A stretch of DNA of 9,804 nt, taken from assembly GCA_005882715.1 (NCBI GenBank), contig VBEI01000108.1:1-9804 (forward strand), read 5' to 3'. A program made the translations under genes and the position numbers. The notes under the pieces were generated by a model. That model ran no database searches and was not told the origin of the DNA. It saw only the letters and a list, made by a program, of their open reading frames with translations. This DNA is from Chloroflexota bacterium. Lineage in GTDB: Bacteria; Chloroflexota; Dehalococcoidia; SM23-28-2; RBG-16-64-32. Below, piece after piece: positions 1 to 5,945 of the stretch (within the stretch, counting starts at the first letter, position 1; every line of letters starts with the position of its first letter).

Positions 1-189
1 AAGAACGAAATCGATCTCCAACGCGACAGCGCCATAGCCGAGCTACGGCGCGAGTTCGCCGGGCTCACTATCACCGCCGCCGAGCGCGTCATCAAGGAAG
101 AACTGGATCCAGAAAAGCACCGCCGTCTCATCCAGGAAGTCTTGGCCGAAGCTCCCTCAGCAGGTGCCGATGGAGCCGACAGACGGTGA
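1..189 (+). CDS. atpF: F1Fo ATP synthase subunit b, C-terminal fragment
   Basis: This open frame enters from the left edge and ends at TGA 187-189, giving the last 62 residues of a protein. The visible part is highly charged and helical, with the stretch RREFAGLTITAAERVIKEEL at residues 17-36 of the fragment, then DPEKHRRLIQEVL. This is the usual end of the Fo b subunit, the dimeric stalk that holds F1 stationary and docks on subunit delta through its C-terminus. The membrane anchor and most of the coiled coil lie outside the window. The final residues (APSAGADGADRR) are a low-complexity tail and not a conserved part. Position directly before atpH fits the normal F-type operon order. The identification rests on family pattern and context. 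Confidence 0.9.
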   Translation, partial: KNEIDLQRDSAIAELRREFAGLTITAAERVIKEELDPEKHRRLIQEVLAEAPSAGADGADRR

Positions 190-197
190 GTAACCAG

Positions 198-225
198 GCG
201 CCGCGAACCGCCAGCCACGCGGCGC
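198..225 (+). promoter_or_regulatory. Strong GC hairpin in the atpF-atpH gap
   Basis: GCGCCGCG at 198-205 is the exact reverse complement of CGCGGCGC at 218-225, with a 12-base loop. An all-GC 8-bp stem nine bases after the atpF stop should fold stably in the transcript. No T-run follows, so it is not a typical intrinsic terminator. It may protect the mRNA from decay or tune expression between Fo and F1 genes, but that role is inferred. It lies just before the CCTGTTC heptad array. Confidence 0.5.
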
Positions 226-230
226 GGCCC

Positions 231-260
231 CCTGTTCCCTGTTCCCTGTTCCCTGTTCCC
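231..260 (+). repeat. Tandem heptad array (CCTGTTC)x4
   Basis: Four exact copies of CCTGTTC occupy 231-258, followed by CC. It sits between the atpF stop and the atpH start. It resembles the pyrimidine-rich arms found in other gaps of this window (GTTCC cores at 6276-6298 and 8163-8183). No clear purine-rich partner arm is seen upstream; the sequence after the atpF stop (AGTAACCAGG) may be a decayed one, which I cannot establish. Confidence 0.85.
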
Positions 261-283
261 CGGCGGTCGGGTGGGGGGTCATC

Positions 284-823
284 GTGATCCGCGACGTCGC
301 GGCCAAGCGCTACGCTGAAGCCGCCTACCTGCTCGCTCGCGAGCGCGGGAACGAGGAGGCGTGGTCAGCCGGTCTCGCCGCCATGTCCGCCCTATTCGGC
401 GATGACCGCGCCCAGCCGCTCTTCGAGAGCACCCTCGTGCCCCCCTCACAAAAGCTCGCTCTCGTCGAGCGCGCCCTCGCCGGCGTCGACCCGCTCGTCC
501 TGAACCTCGCCCGCCTCCTCGTGCGCCGCCGGCGCACCTCGCTCGGCCCCCAGGTCGCGGAAGCGTTCCAGGAACTCATCGATCGCGCAAAAGGCATCTC
601 CCACGCCACCGTCACGAGCGCCGTCCCCCTTTCGCCCGACGACAAGCGAGCCGTCGAGCAAAAGCTCCGCGAAATCACCGGCGGCGACGTCATCCTCGAC
701 ACTGAGGTGGATGAAGGCATTCTCGGCGGGCTCGTCGTCCGCATCGGCGACCGCCTGATCGACGGCAGCACCAGGAGCCGCCTAATCGCGCTCAAGCAAC
801 GCCTGGAAGGCGCGCGAGCGTGA
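284..823 (+). CDS. atpH: F1Fo ATP synthase subunit delta (OSCP)
   Basis: The 179-residue product is the delta subunit, which sits on top of the F1 head and links alpha to the b-subunit stalk. Length is normal for the family. The N-terminal helical domain begins near residue 7 (AAKRYAEAAYLLARE) and the linker helices run to about residue 105. The conserved C-terminal element is at 144-171, with EGILGGLVVRIGDRLIDGS and then the basic helix ending in LKQRL. The start is GTG at 284, preceded by a G-rich GTGGGGGG (271-278) that can serve as the ribosome site. No in-frame ATG near the N-terminus fits better. The TGA stop overlaps the GTG of the next gene (GTGA, 820-823), which suggests translational coupling to a gene that is not an ATP synthase subunit. 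Confidence 0.95.
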   Translation: MIRDVAAKRYAEAAYLLARERGNEEAWSAGLAAMSALFGDDRAQPLFESTLVPPSQKLALVERALAGVDPLVLNLARLLVRRRRTSLGPQVAEAFQELIDRAKGISHATVTSAVPLSPDDKRAVEQKLREITGGDVILDTEVDEGILGGLVVRIGDRLIDGSTRSRLIALKQRLEGARA

Positions 824-1335
824 GCGACGTCGATCAAGCCAGCATCGAGACAAGGCTCGAACAGGAGTGGCGATCACTTGAAGCGCTGGTCGATTCGCTC
901 TCGGCTGAGGAGCTCCAGCAGCCGGGCGTCGTCGAAGACTGGTCTGTGAAGGACCTCCTCGGCCACATGGCTTTCTGGGCCAACAAGGCCGCGGGCGACC
1001 TCGCGCTGGCGCGCAGCGGACGCGCCAACGAGATCGAGGTCCCGTTCATCCCGAATGCGGAGGGCTCAGGCGGTCAAAACGTCACCGACGACTGGAACGC
1101 CCGCGAATCTGCCGCCCGTAAAGGCAAATCGCTCAAAGAAGTGAAGCAGGAGTGGGAAGATAGCTTCCAGACGGCGCAGGCGGCGCTTAAGGCCTCGCCG
1201 CCGGAGGTGCTTGAGCAGGAAGTCCAAGGCTGGTCCATGCTCGTGCGCTTTCGTGAAGATACCTACGGCCACTACAAGGAGCACGCGGAGCAGATAGGCG
1301 AATGGCAACGCAACCTGGAAACCACAGAGGCATAA
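820..1335 (+). CDS. DinB-like four-helix metal-binding protein
   Basis: This 171-residue protein resembles the DinB/ClbS/DfsB superfamily of four-helix proteins, many of which bind a divalent metal through three histidines. Visible candidates are His49 in the motif DLLGHMAFW and the pair His151 and His155 in GHYKEHAEQIGEW, the usual HxxxH near the C-terminus. An early WSVKDLLGH segment (41-49) is typical. There is no signal peptide or membrane segment, so it is probably cytoplasmic. The start is GTG at 820, overlapping the atpH stop by four bases, with GGAAGG at 805-810 as a plausible ribosome site. Substrate and reaction are unknown; family members include thiol-dependent transferases and hydrolases. 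Its place between delta and alpha is not part of a standard ATP synthase operon. Family assignment is fairly firm, function is not. Confidence 0.75.
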   Translation: MSDVDQASIETRLEQEWRSLEALVDSLSAEELQQPGVVEDWSVKDLLGHMAFWANKAAGDLALARSGRANEIEVPFIPNAEGSGGQNVTDDWNARESAARKGKSLKEVKQEWEDSFQTAQAALKASPPEVLEQEVQGWSMLVRFREDTYGHYKEHAEQIGEWQRNLETTEA

Positions 1336-1368
1336 ACGCGCCTCATCGGGCCGCCCTGCCGCGTAGAT

Positions 1369-1390
1369 GCCCCGGCGGGGCGCAAAGGAG
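1369..1390 (+). promoter_or_regulatory. Hairpin and Shine-Dalgarno site of atpA
   Basis: GCCCC (1369-1373) and GGGGC (1377-1381) form a 5-bp stem with a 3-base loop. The AAGGAG ribosome site at 1385-1390 follows, six bases before ATG 1397. This ribosome site decides the start: the upstream in-frame ATG at 1367 has no comparable site and would place the hairpin inside the coding region. Confidence 0.6.
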
Positions 1391-1396
1391 AACACC

Positions 1397-2932
1397 ATGG
1401 CCGTTAAACCCGAAGAAATAGCATCCATCATCCGCGAGCAGATCGAGCAGTTCGGCACAACCGTCACGGCTGTCGACGTCGGTAGCGTCGTCGAGGCCGG
1501 CGATGGCATCGCCCGCGTCTACGGCCTCGGCAACGCGATGTACAGCGAGCTCCTCGAGTTCCAGACGATAGACGACGCCGGGGGCGGGGGCACAGTCATA
1601 GGCATGGCGCTGAACCTCGAAGAAGATACGGTCGGCGCCATCATCCTCGGCGATTACCTCGACATCAAAGAAGGCACCGAGGTCCGCTCCACAGGCCGCA
1701 TCGTTCAGGTGCCGGTCGGCGATGGCCTAATCGGGCGCGTCGTGGACCCGCTCGGACAGCCGATGGACGGCAAAGGGCCCGTGCCGTCGGACAAGCAGCG
1801 GCCGGCTGAGCGGATTGCCCCCAACGTCGTTCAGCGTCAGGCCGTGAACACGCCGGTACATACCGGCGTCAAGTCTATCGATGCCATGATCCCCATCGGC
1901 CGCGGTCAGCGAGAGCTTATCATCGGCGACCGCTTCACCGGCAAGACGGCGATCTGTCTGGATACCATCATCGCTCAGAAAGGCGGCGACGTGACATGCA
2001 TCTACGTCGCCATCGGCCAACAGGCCTCGAAAGTAGCCCAGGTGGTGTCAACGCTGGAAGAGCACGGGGCGATGGCTCACACTATCGTGGTCGCCGCCAA
2101 CGCCTCCGATGCGGCAGCTCTCCAGTATCTCGCGCCCTACTCCGGCTGCGCCATCGGCGAGGAGTTCCTCGACAACGGCAAGGACGCGCTCGTCATCTAT
2201 GACGACCTCTCGAAGCACGCCTGGGCCTATCGCCAGATGTCGCTGCTGCTTCGGCGTCCGCCCGGCCGCGAAGCATATCCCGGCGACGTCTTCTACCTGC
2301 ACAGCCGTCTGCTGGAGCGCGCCGCCAAGCTCGCGCCCGAGTACGGCGGTGGCTCGCTCACCGCACTGCCGATCATCGAGACGCAGGCGGGCGACGTTTC
2401 CGCCTACGTGCCGACAAACGTCATCTCGATCACTGACGGGCAGATCTACCTGGAGAGCGACCTCTTCAACGCCGGAATCCGTCCCGCCATCAACGCCGGC
2501 CTCTCCGTCTCGCGCGTCGGGGGCGCGGCACAGACCAAGTCGATGCGCCAGGTCGCCGGCGGCATGCGTCTGGGCCTCGCTCAGTACCGCGAGCTTCAGG
2601 CCTTCGCCCAGTTCGGCACCGCCGAACTCGACGCCGCCACGCGCCGCCAGCTCGACCTCGGCCAGCGCCTGACCGAAATCCTCAAGCAGCCCCAGTTCCA
2701 TCCGCTGACCCTCGGCCAGGAGGTCAGCATCATCTACGCTGCCGTCAACGGCTACCTGAACGACGTCGAGGTCCCGAAAGTGCGCTCTTTCGAAGACGCC
2801 TTCCGCAGCTACATGGAGTCAAACCATCCGGAGGTCCTCAAGTCCATCGAGGACAAGAAGACCATCGAGCCGGAGACAGAAGAGAAGCTGAAAGCCGCGA
2901 TCTCGCAGTTCAAAGAAAGCATGCCGTATTGA
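1397..2932 (+). CDS. atpA: F1Fo ATP synthase subunit alpha
   Basis: The 511-residue protein is the non-catalytic nucleotide-binding subunit of the F1 alpha3beta3 head. The start MAVKPEEIASIIREQIEQF is typical and has an AAGGAG site six bases upstream. In order: N-terminal beta-barrel (about 25-95), nucleotide-binding domain (about 96-380), C-terminal helical domain (about 381-505). Conserved landmarks are the P-loop GDRFTGKTA at 177-185, VIYDDLSKHA at 267-275, the segment with RRPPGREAYPGDVFYLHSR (286-304), and SVSRVGGAAQ with the catalytic-site arginine finger at Arg373. The P-loop residue at 180 is Phe, while most alpha subunits have Gln there. The product otherwise looks fully functional. 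It follows the DinB-like gene by 61 bases and precedes a heptad-repeat site before atpG. Confidence 0.98.
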   Translation: MAVKPEEIASIIREQIEQFGTTVTAVDVGSVVEAGDGIARVYGLGNAMYSELLEFQTIDDAGGGGTVIGMALNLEEDTVGAIILGDYLDIKEGTEVRSTGRIVQVPVGDGLIGRVVDPLGQPMDGKGPVPSDKQRPAERIAPNVVQRQAVNTPVHTGVKSIDAMIPIGRGQRELIIGDRFTGKTAICLDTIIAQKGGDVTCIYVAIGQQASKVAQVVSTLEEHGAMAHTIVVAANASDAAALQYLAPYSGCAIGEEFLDNGKDALVIYDDLSKHAWAYRQMSLLLRRPPGREAYPGDVFYLHSRLLERAAKLAPEYGGGSLTALPIIETQAGDVSAYVPTNVISITDGQIYLESDLFNAGIRPAINAGLSVSRVGGAAQTKSMRQVAGGMRLGLAQYRELQAFAQFGTAELDAATRRQLDLGQRLTEILKQPQFHPLTLGQEVSIIYAAVNGYLNDVEVPKVRSFEDAFRSYMESNHPEVLKSIEDKKTIEPETEEKLKAAISQFKESMPY

Positions 2933-2942
2933 AGAAGACTAA

Positions 2943-2994
2943 GGAGCCAGGAGCCAGGAGCCAGAAAACGGCAAAAATCCTCCTAGGTCCTAGC
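2943..2994 (+). repeat. Short heptad-armed inverted repeat, atpA-atpG gap
   Basis: Three exact copies of GGAGCCA fill 2943-2963. After a 14-base A-rich core come TCCTAGG and TCCTAGC (2981-2994), preceded by TCC at 2978-2980. Aligned with the reverse complement of the right arm, the left arm matches at 11 of 14 positions over CCAGGAGCCAGGAG. The transcript could therefore fold into an imperfect hairpin. The layout is a cargo-less version of the site that encloses the four-helix-bundle gene downstream. Removing everything between the GGAG at 2943-2946 and the GGAG at 2999-3002 would leave AAGGAGG five bases before the atpG ATG. Confidence 0.75.
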
Positions 2995-3005
2995 GGCCGG
3001 AGGCC
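2995..3005 (+). promoter_or_regulatory. atpG ribosome site within a small GGCC palindrome
   Basis: GGAGG at 2999-3003 lies five bases before the atpG ATG at 3009. The flanking GGCC (2995-2998) and GGCC (3002-3005) can pair across GGA. The ribosome site could be partly masked, although a 4-bp stem with a 3-base loop is marginal. Confidence 0.45.
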
Positions 3006-3008
3006 CTA

Positions 3009-3884
3009 ATGCCCGGCCAGCTCCGCACGATCCGCCGTCGCATCCGCAGCATCCAGAGCACGGCCAAAATCACTCGCGCGATGGAGCTCGTCGCCGCCAG
3101 CAAGATGCGCCGCGCCCAGCTCAACGCCCTCGCCGGCCGGCCCTACGCCGAGAAGATGCGCTTCGTTCTCGCTGACCTCGCCGAAACGCTCCCTCTGATC
3201 GATCCGGAGGCGCGCCATCCGCTCCTCCGCCAAACGGAGGACCCTCAGCACATCGGCCTCATCTTCATAACGCCCGACCGTGGTCTGGCCGGCGGCCTGC
3301 CTTCGACACTCAACCGTAGAGTCGCGCAGTTCATTGTCGAGAGCGGCAAGCCCGCGCGGGCTGTCGTCGTCGGCCGTAAGGGGCGGGACTTTCTGCGTCG
3401 CACCCGGCAAGAAGTCATCGCCGAGTTCACCGGCATCGGCGATAACCCTACGTACGCTGAAATCAGGCCGATTACACAGGTGTCCATCCAGGAGTTCATC
3501 GAAGGGAACGTCGATGAGGTGTATTTGGTCTTCTCGCAGTTCGTAAACACCGTCGTCCAGCGGCCAGAGGTGTTCAAGCTCCTCCCGGTCGAACCGCCCG
3601 CACACGCCGAGACCCACGCCGTCGACTACATCTATGAGCCCGACCGCGAGACCGTGCTAGCGGAGCTTCTCCCTCGCTACATCGAGCGGCAGGTCTACGA
3701 GGCAACACTCGAGGCCATCGCCAGCGAGCAGTCCGCCCGCATGGTCGCCATGCGCAACGCCACAGATAACGCCAACGACCTGATGAAAGACCTTACCCTT
3801 GTCTACAACAAGGCCCGCCAGGAGAGCATCACCAGCGAGCTTCTTGACATCACCGGGGGCGTGGAGGCGTTGCAGAAGGCATGA
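3009..3884 (+). CDS. atpG: F1Fo ATP synthase subunit gamma
   Basis: The 291-residue protein is the rotor shaft of F1, transmitting rotation between the c-ring and the catalytic beta subunits. The N-terminal coiled-coil strand is at about 4-58, with RSIQSTAKITRAMELVAASK at 13-32. The Rossmann-like middle domain spans about 80-205 and contains FITPDRGLAGGL (86-97). The C-terminal coiled-coil strand is at about 222-288, with MVAMRNATDNANDLMKDL and YNKARQESITSELLDI, the most conserved part of the family. All parts are present and length is normal. The start ATG has GGAGG five bases upstream. The TGA overlaps the ATG of the four-helix-bundle gene (ATGA, 3881-3884). In most operons atpD would follow directly. 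Confidence 0.97.
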   Translation: MPGQLRTIRRRIRSIQSTAKITRAMELVAASKMRRAQLNALAGRPYAEKMRFVLADLAETLPLIDPEARHPLLRQTEDPQHIGLIFITPDRGLAGGLPSTLNRRVAQFIVESGKPARAVVVGRKGRDFLRRTRQEVIAEFTGIGDNPTYAEIRPITQVSIQEFIEGNVDEVYLVFSQFVNTVVQRPEVFKLLPVEPPAHAETHAVDYIYEPDRETVLAELLPRYIERQVYEATLEAIASEQSARMVAMRNATDNANDLMKDLTLVYNKARQESITSELLDITGGVEALQKA

Positions 3885-4438
3885 AGGAGCCAGGAGTCAG
3901 GAATCAGGAGTCAGGGAGGGCGGAATATGCCAGCGCGGGCGAGTGGGAATCTGGATTCCGGCGGGTTATCGCGTGGCAGAAAGCTGATGATTTGTTCGCG
4001 GCGATCTACCGACTCGCCGACTCGATTCCGAAGCGCGACTGGTGGGTCCGATCCCAGCTACTAGGCGCCGCGCGATCAGTCTCGTCTAACATCGCCGAAG
4101 GACATGGCAGGGGTACTATCCGCGACTACGGTAGGTTTCTCGAAATGTCCATCAGTTCACTGAACGAAGTACAGAACGATCTTCATATTCTCAAACGGAA
4201 TCAAATAGTGAGCGCAGAGCTTGTTGATTCACTGCAGCCCCTCAGAGTCGAAACCATCAAGGTGTTAACGGGTCTCTTGCGCTCTATGCGAAAGAAGCTT
4301 CCCAATAATAGCGATTGGCAACGCAGGCAAGTTAGCGAAGAGCATGAAGTCTTTCGAGCGGGAGTGGACGTGGAGTCTGATTTCGACGATGTCGATCTCC
4401 TAGCTCCTGACTCCCTAACTCCTTGCTCCTGGAGGTAA
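3881..4438 (+). CDS. Four-helix bundle protein (S23 / TIGR02436-type)
   Basis: The 185-residue product matches the four-helix-bundle family first described from 23S rRNA intervening sequences and related to Avd, the accessory protein of diversity-generating retroelements. The family core is about residues 25-138: GFRRVIAWQKADDLFAAIY (25-43), QLLGAARSVSSNIAEGHGR (59-77), DYGRFLEMSISSLNEVQNDL (82-101) and a last helix ending LLRSM. Cellular role is not established; nucleic-acid binding or partner assembly is a family-level guess. The first 20 residues and the last 13 (LLAPDSLTPCSWR) are translated heptad repeat, not family sequence. Only the ATG at 3881 can start it upstream of the core, since no other ATG, GTG or TTG occurs in frame before residue 38. 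It overlaps atpG by four bases and ends three bases before atpD. Lower GC and more varied codons than its neighbours suggest acquisition. Confidence 0.85.
   Translation: MKEPGVRNQESGRAEYASAGEWESGFRRVIAWQKADDLFAAIYRLADSIPKRDWWVRSQLLGAARSVSSNIAEGHGRGTIRDYGRFLEMSISSLNEVQNDLHILKRNQIVSAELVDSLQPLRVETIKVLTGLLRSMRKKLPNNSDWQRRQVSEEHEVFRAGVDVESDFDDVDLLAPDSLTPCSWR
3886..3920 (+). repeat. Left (purine-rich) heptad arm at atpG-atpD
   Basis: Four consecutive heptads GGAGCCA, GGAGTCA, GGAATCA, GGAGTCA run from 3886 to 3913, followed by the related GGGAGGG to 3920. They start two bases after the atpG stop and are translated as the first residues of the four-helix-bundle protein. They pair with the CTCC-type right arm about 500 bases downstream. 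Confidence 0.85.
4397..4435 (+). repeat. Right (pyrimidine-rich) heptad arm with the atpD ribosome site
   Basis: CTCC cores at 4397, 4404, 4411, 4419 and 4426 are spaced 7, 7, 8 and 7 bases. The arm mirrors the left arm at 3886-3913. Its last unit runs into GGAGG at 4431-4435, six bases before the atpD ATG. The repeat edge therefore supplies, or abuts, the only ribosome site of atpD. Upstream CTCC copies could pair with GGAG and mask it. Confidence 0.85.
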
Positions 4439-4441
4439 CCC

Positions 4442-5854
4442 ATGCCTAAAGGCACCAAAGGCAACGTCGTCCAGGTAATCGGCACCGTCGTCGACGTCGA
4501 GTTTCCGGCGGAAGGCCTGCCCGATATCTACAACGCCCTCGAACTGAGTGTGGGCGACGGCAAGAGGCTCGTCCTCGAAGTCCAGCAACACCTCGGCAAC
4601 AACTGGGTGCGAACCCTGGCGATGGACACCACCGACGGCCTGCGGCGCGGCGCCGAGGCGACCGATACGGGCGAACCGATCACCGTGCCCGTGGGTGAGC
4701 CGTGCCTGGGCCGGCTGTTTAACGCGCTCGGCGAGGCGCTCGACGGCCTCGGCGAAGTGAAGGCGGACGAGCACTGGCCGATCCACCGTCCTGCCCCGTC
4801 TTTGGACGAGCGCGAGACAACACCCCAGGTCTTCGAGACTGGAATCAAGGTCTTCGACCTCGTCTCGCCGTTCACGAGGGGCGGCAAGGTCGGCGCCTAC
4901 GGCGGCGCCGGCGTGGGCAAGACCGTCATCATCCAGGAACTGATCCGCAACATCGCCACCGAGCACGGCGGGTTCTCCGTCTTCGCCGGCGTCGGCGAGC
5001 GCTCCCGCGAGGGCAATGACCTCTGGGTTGAGATGAAGGAGTCCGGCACCCTCGCGAAAACCGCGCTCGTCTTTGGCCAGATGAACGAGCCGCCCGGCGT
5101 CCGAGCCCGCGTCGGCCTCACGGGCGTTACGATGGCTGAGTACTTCCGCGATGCCTCCGGTCAGGACGTCCTCATCTTCATCGACAACATCTACCGCTAT
5201 ATCCTCGCCAACATGGAAGTGTCTGCGCTCCTCGGCCGCATGCCCTCCGCCGTCGGCTATCAACCAACGCTCGCGACCGACATGGGCGCCCTCGAGGAGC
5301 GGATCACCACGACGAAGCGCGGCTCCATCACCAGCTTCCAGGCGATCTACGTCCCCGCAGACGACTACACCGATCCCGGTGTCGTCACTACCTTCGGCCA
5401 CCTCGACGCCGTCATCTCTCTCGATCGCGCGCTCGTCGAGCAGGCCCTCTACCCGGCCGTCGACCCGCTCGCATCCTTCTCGCGAATCCTCGACGCGCGC
5501 ATCGTCGGTGAGGAGCACTACAACACGGCCCGCGGAGTACAGGCTGTCCTCCAACGCTACCGAGACCTCCAGGACATCATCGCCATCCTCGGCACCGAAG
5601 AGCTCTCCGAGGAGGACAAGCTCGCCGTGGCGAGAGCTCGCCGCATCCAGCGCTTCCTCACGCAGCCGATGTTCGTCGCCGAAGTCTTCACCGGCCGCGA
5701 GGGCCGCTACGTCGGCGTCAAGGACACCGTCCGCGGCTTCAAAGAAATCCTCGAAGGCAAGTGGGACCACCTCCCCGAGCAGGCGTTCTACATGATAGGC
5801 GCCATCGAAGAAGCGCAAGAGGCAGCGGACAAGATGGAGAAAGACGCCGCATGA
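4442..5854 (+). CDS. atpD: F1Fo ATP synthase subunit beta (catalytic)
   Basis: The 470-residue protein is the catalytic subunit of F1, making ATP from ADP and phosphate. It is of normal length. Domain order: N-terminal barrel (about 6-80), nucleotide-binding domain (about 81-355), C-terminal helical domain. The P-loop GGAGVGKT is at 154-161, the catalytic glutamate region GVGERSREGNDLW at 183-195 (Glu186, Arg187), Walker B IFIDNIYR at 245-252, and the adenine-binding Tyr337 in LYPAVDPL. The gamma-contacting motif reads EELSEED at 386-392 instead of DELSEED. Several normally near-invariant spots differ: LANMEVS (255-261) where QAGSEVS is usual, DPGVVTTFGHLDA (311-323) where DPAPATTFAHLDA is usual, and SLDRA where LSRA is usual. 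All catalytic residues I can check remain. GGAGG at 4431-4435 is its ribosome site. Confidence 0.98.
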   Translation: MPKGTKGNVVQVIGTVVDVEFPAEGLPDIYNALELSVGDGKRLVLEVQQHLGNNWVRTLAMDTTDGLRRGAEATDTGEPITVPVGEPCLGRLFNALGEALDGLGEVKADEHWPIHRPAPSLDERETTPQVFETGIKVFDLVSPFTRGGKVGAYGGAGVGKTVIIQELIRNIATEHGGFSVFAGVGERSREGNDLWVEMKESGTLAKTALVFGQMNEPPGVRARVGLTGVTMAEYFRDASGQDVLIFIDNIYRYILANMEVSALLGRMPSAVGYQPTLATDMGALEERITTTKRGSITSFQAIYVPADDYTDPGVVTTFGHLDAVISLDRALVEQALYPAVDPLASFSRILDARIVGEEHYNTARGVQAVLQRYRDLQDIIAILGTEELSEEDKLAVARARRIQRFLTQPMFVAEVFTGREGRYVGVKDTVRGFKEILEGKWDHLPEQAFYMIGAIEEAQEAADKMEKDAA

Positions 5855-5876
5855 CGAGGACTACCACCCCGAGTAG

Positions 5877-5897
5877 AGACGCCCCGAAGGCGCGTCT
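5877..5897 (+). promoter_or_regulatory. Hairpin downstream of atpD
   Basis: AGACGC (5877-5882) is the reverse complement of GCGTCT (5892-5897), with a 9-base loop containing CCGAAGG. It lies 22 bases after the atpD stop. No T-run follows, so it is more likely an mRNA-stability or attenuation element than a full terminator. The rest of the 91-base gap contains only the GAGGTG ribosome site of the next gene. Confidence 0.45.
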
Positions 5898-5945
5898 TCC
5901 GGCGCACCTTAGCTCTCCCTCGCTGGGTTGGCATCGAGGTGAGCT

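Larger units (their letters stand above)
3886..4435 (+). mobile_element. Proposed heptad-armed insertion carrying a four-helix-bundle gene
   Basis: Inverted heptad arms enclose one gene. The left arm is GGAGCCA, GGAGTCA, GGAATCA, GGAGTCA (3886-3913); the right arm has CTCC cores at 4397, 4404, 4411, 4419 and 4426. GGAGTCAGGA (3893-3902) is an exact inverted copy of TCCTGACTCC (4405-4414), and 15 of 18 bases match over the longer alignment. The interior is visibly less GC-rich than the flanking atp genes. GGAG occurs at both boundaries (3886-3889 and 4431-4434). Collapsing between them leaves the stop, AAGGAGGT and the atpD ATG in ideal spacing. No transposase, reverse transcriptase or other mobility enzyme is present, so mobility would need help in trans. 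Because each heptad itself contains GGAG, the boundary duplication may be coincidental. I infer an insertion; I do not recognise a named element. Confidence 0.4.

Noticed and set aside
1367..1396. Upstream in-frame ATG for atpA adding ten residues (MPRRGAKENT)
   Set aside because: AAGGAG at 1385-1390 is correctly spaced for ATG 1397, and MAVKPEEIASII is the usual alpha N-terminus. The extension would include the hairpin and the ribosome site.
3886..4435. Classical insertion sequence
   Set aside because: The enclosed protein is a four-helix bundle with no transposase DDE, serine or tyrosine recombinase motif, and the ends are tandem heptads instead of single terminal inverted repeats.
3881..4438. 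23S rRNA intervening sequence
   Set aside because: The protein family is the same, but no rRNA sequence flanks it; the context is an ATP synthase operon.
4415..5818. 467-codon open frame on the - strand over atpD
   Set aside because: It lies fully opposite a strongly conserved gene and follows from high-GC codon bias; its translation shows no family motif.
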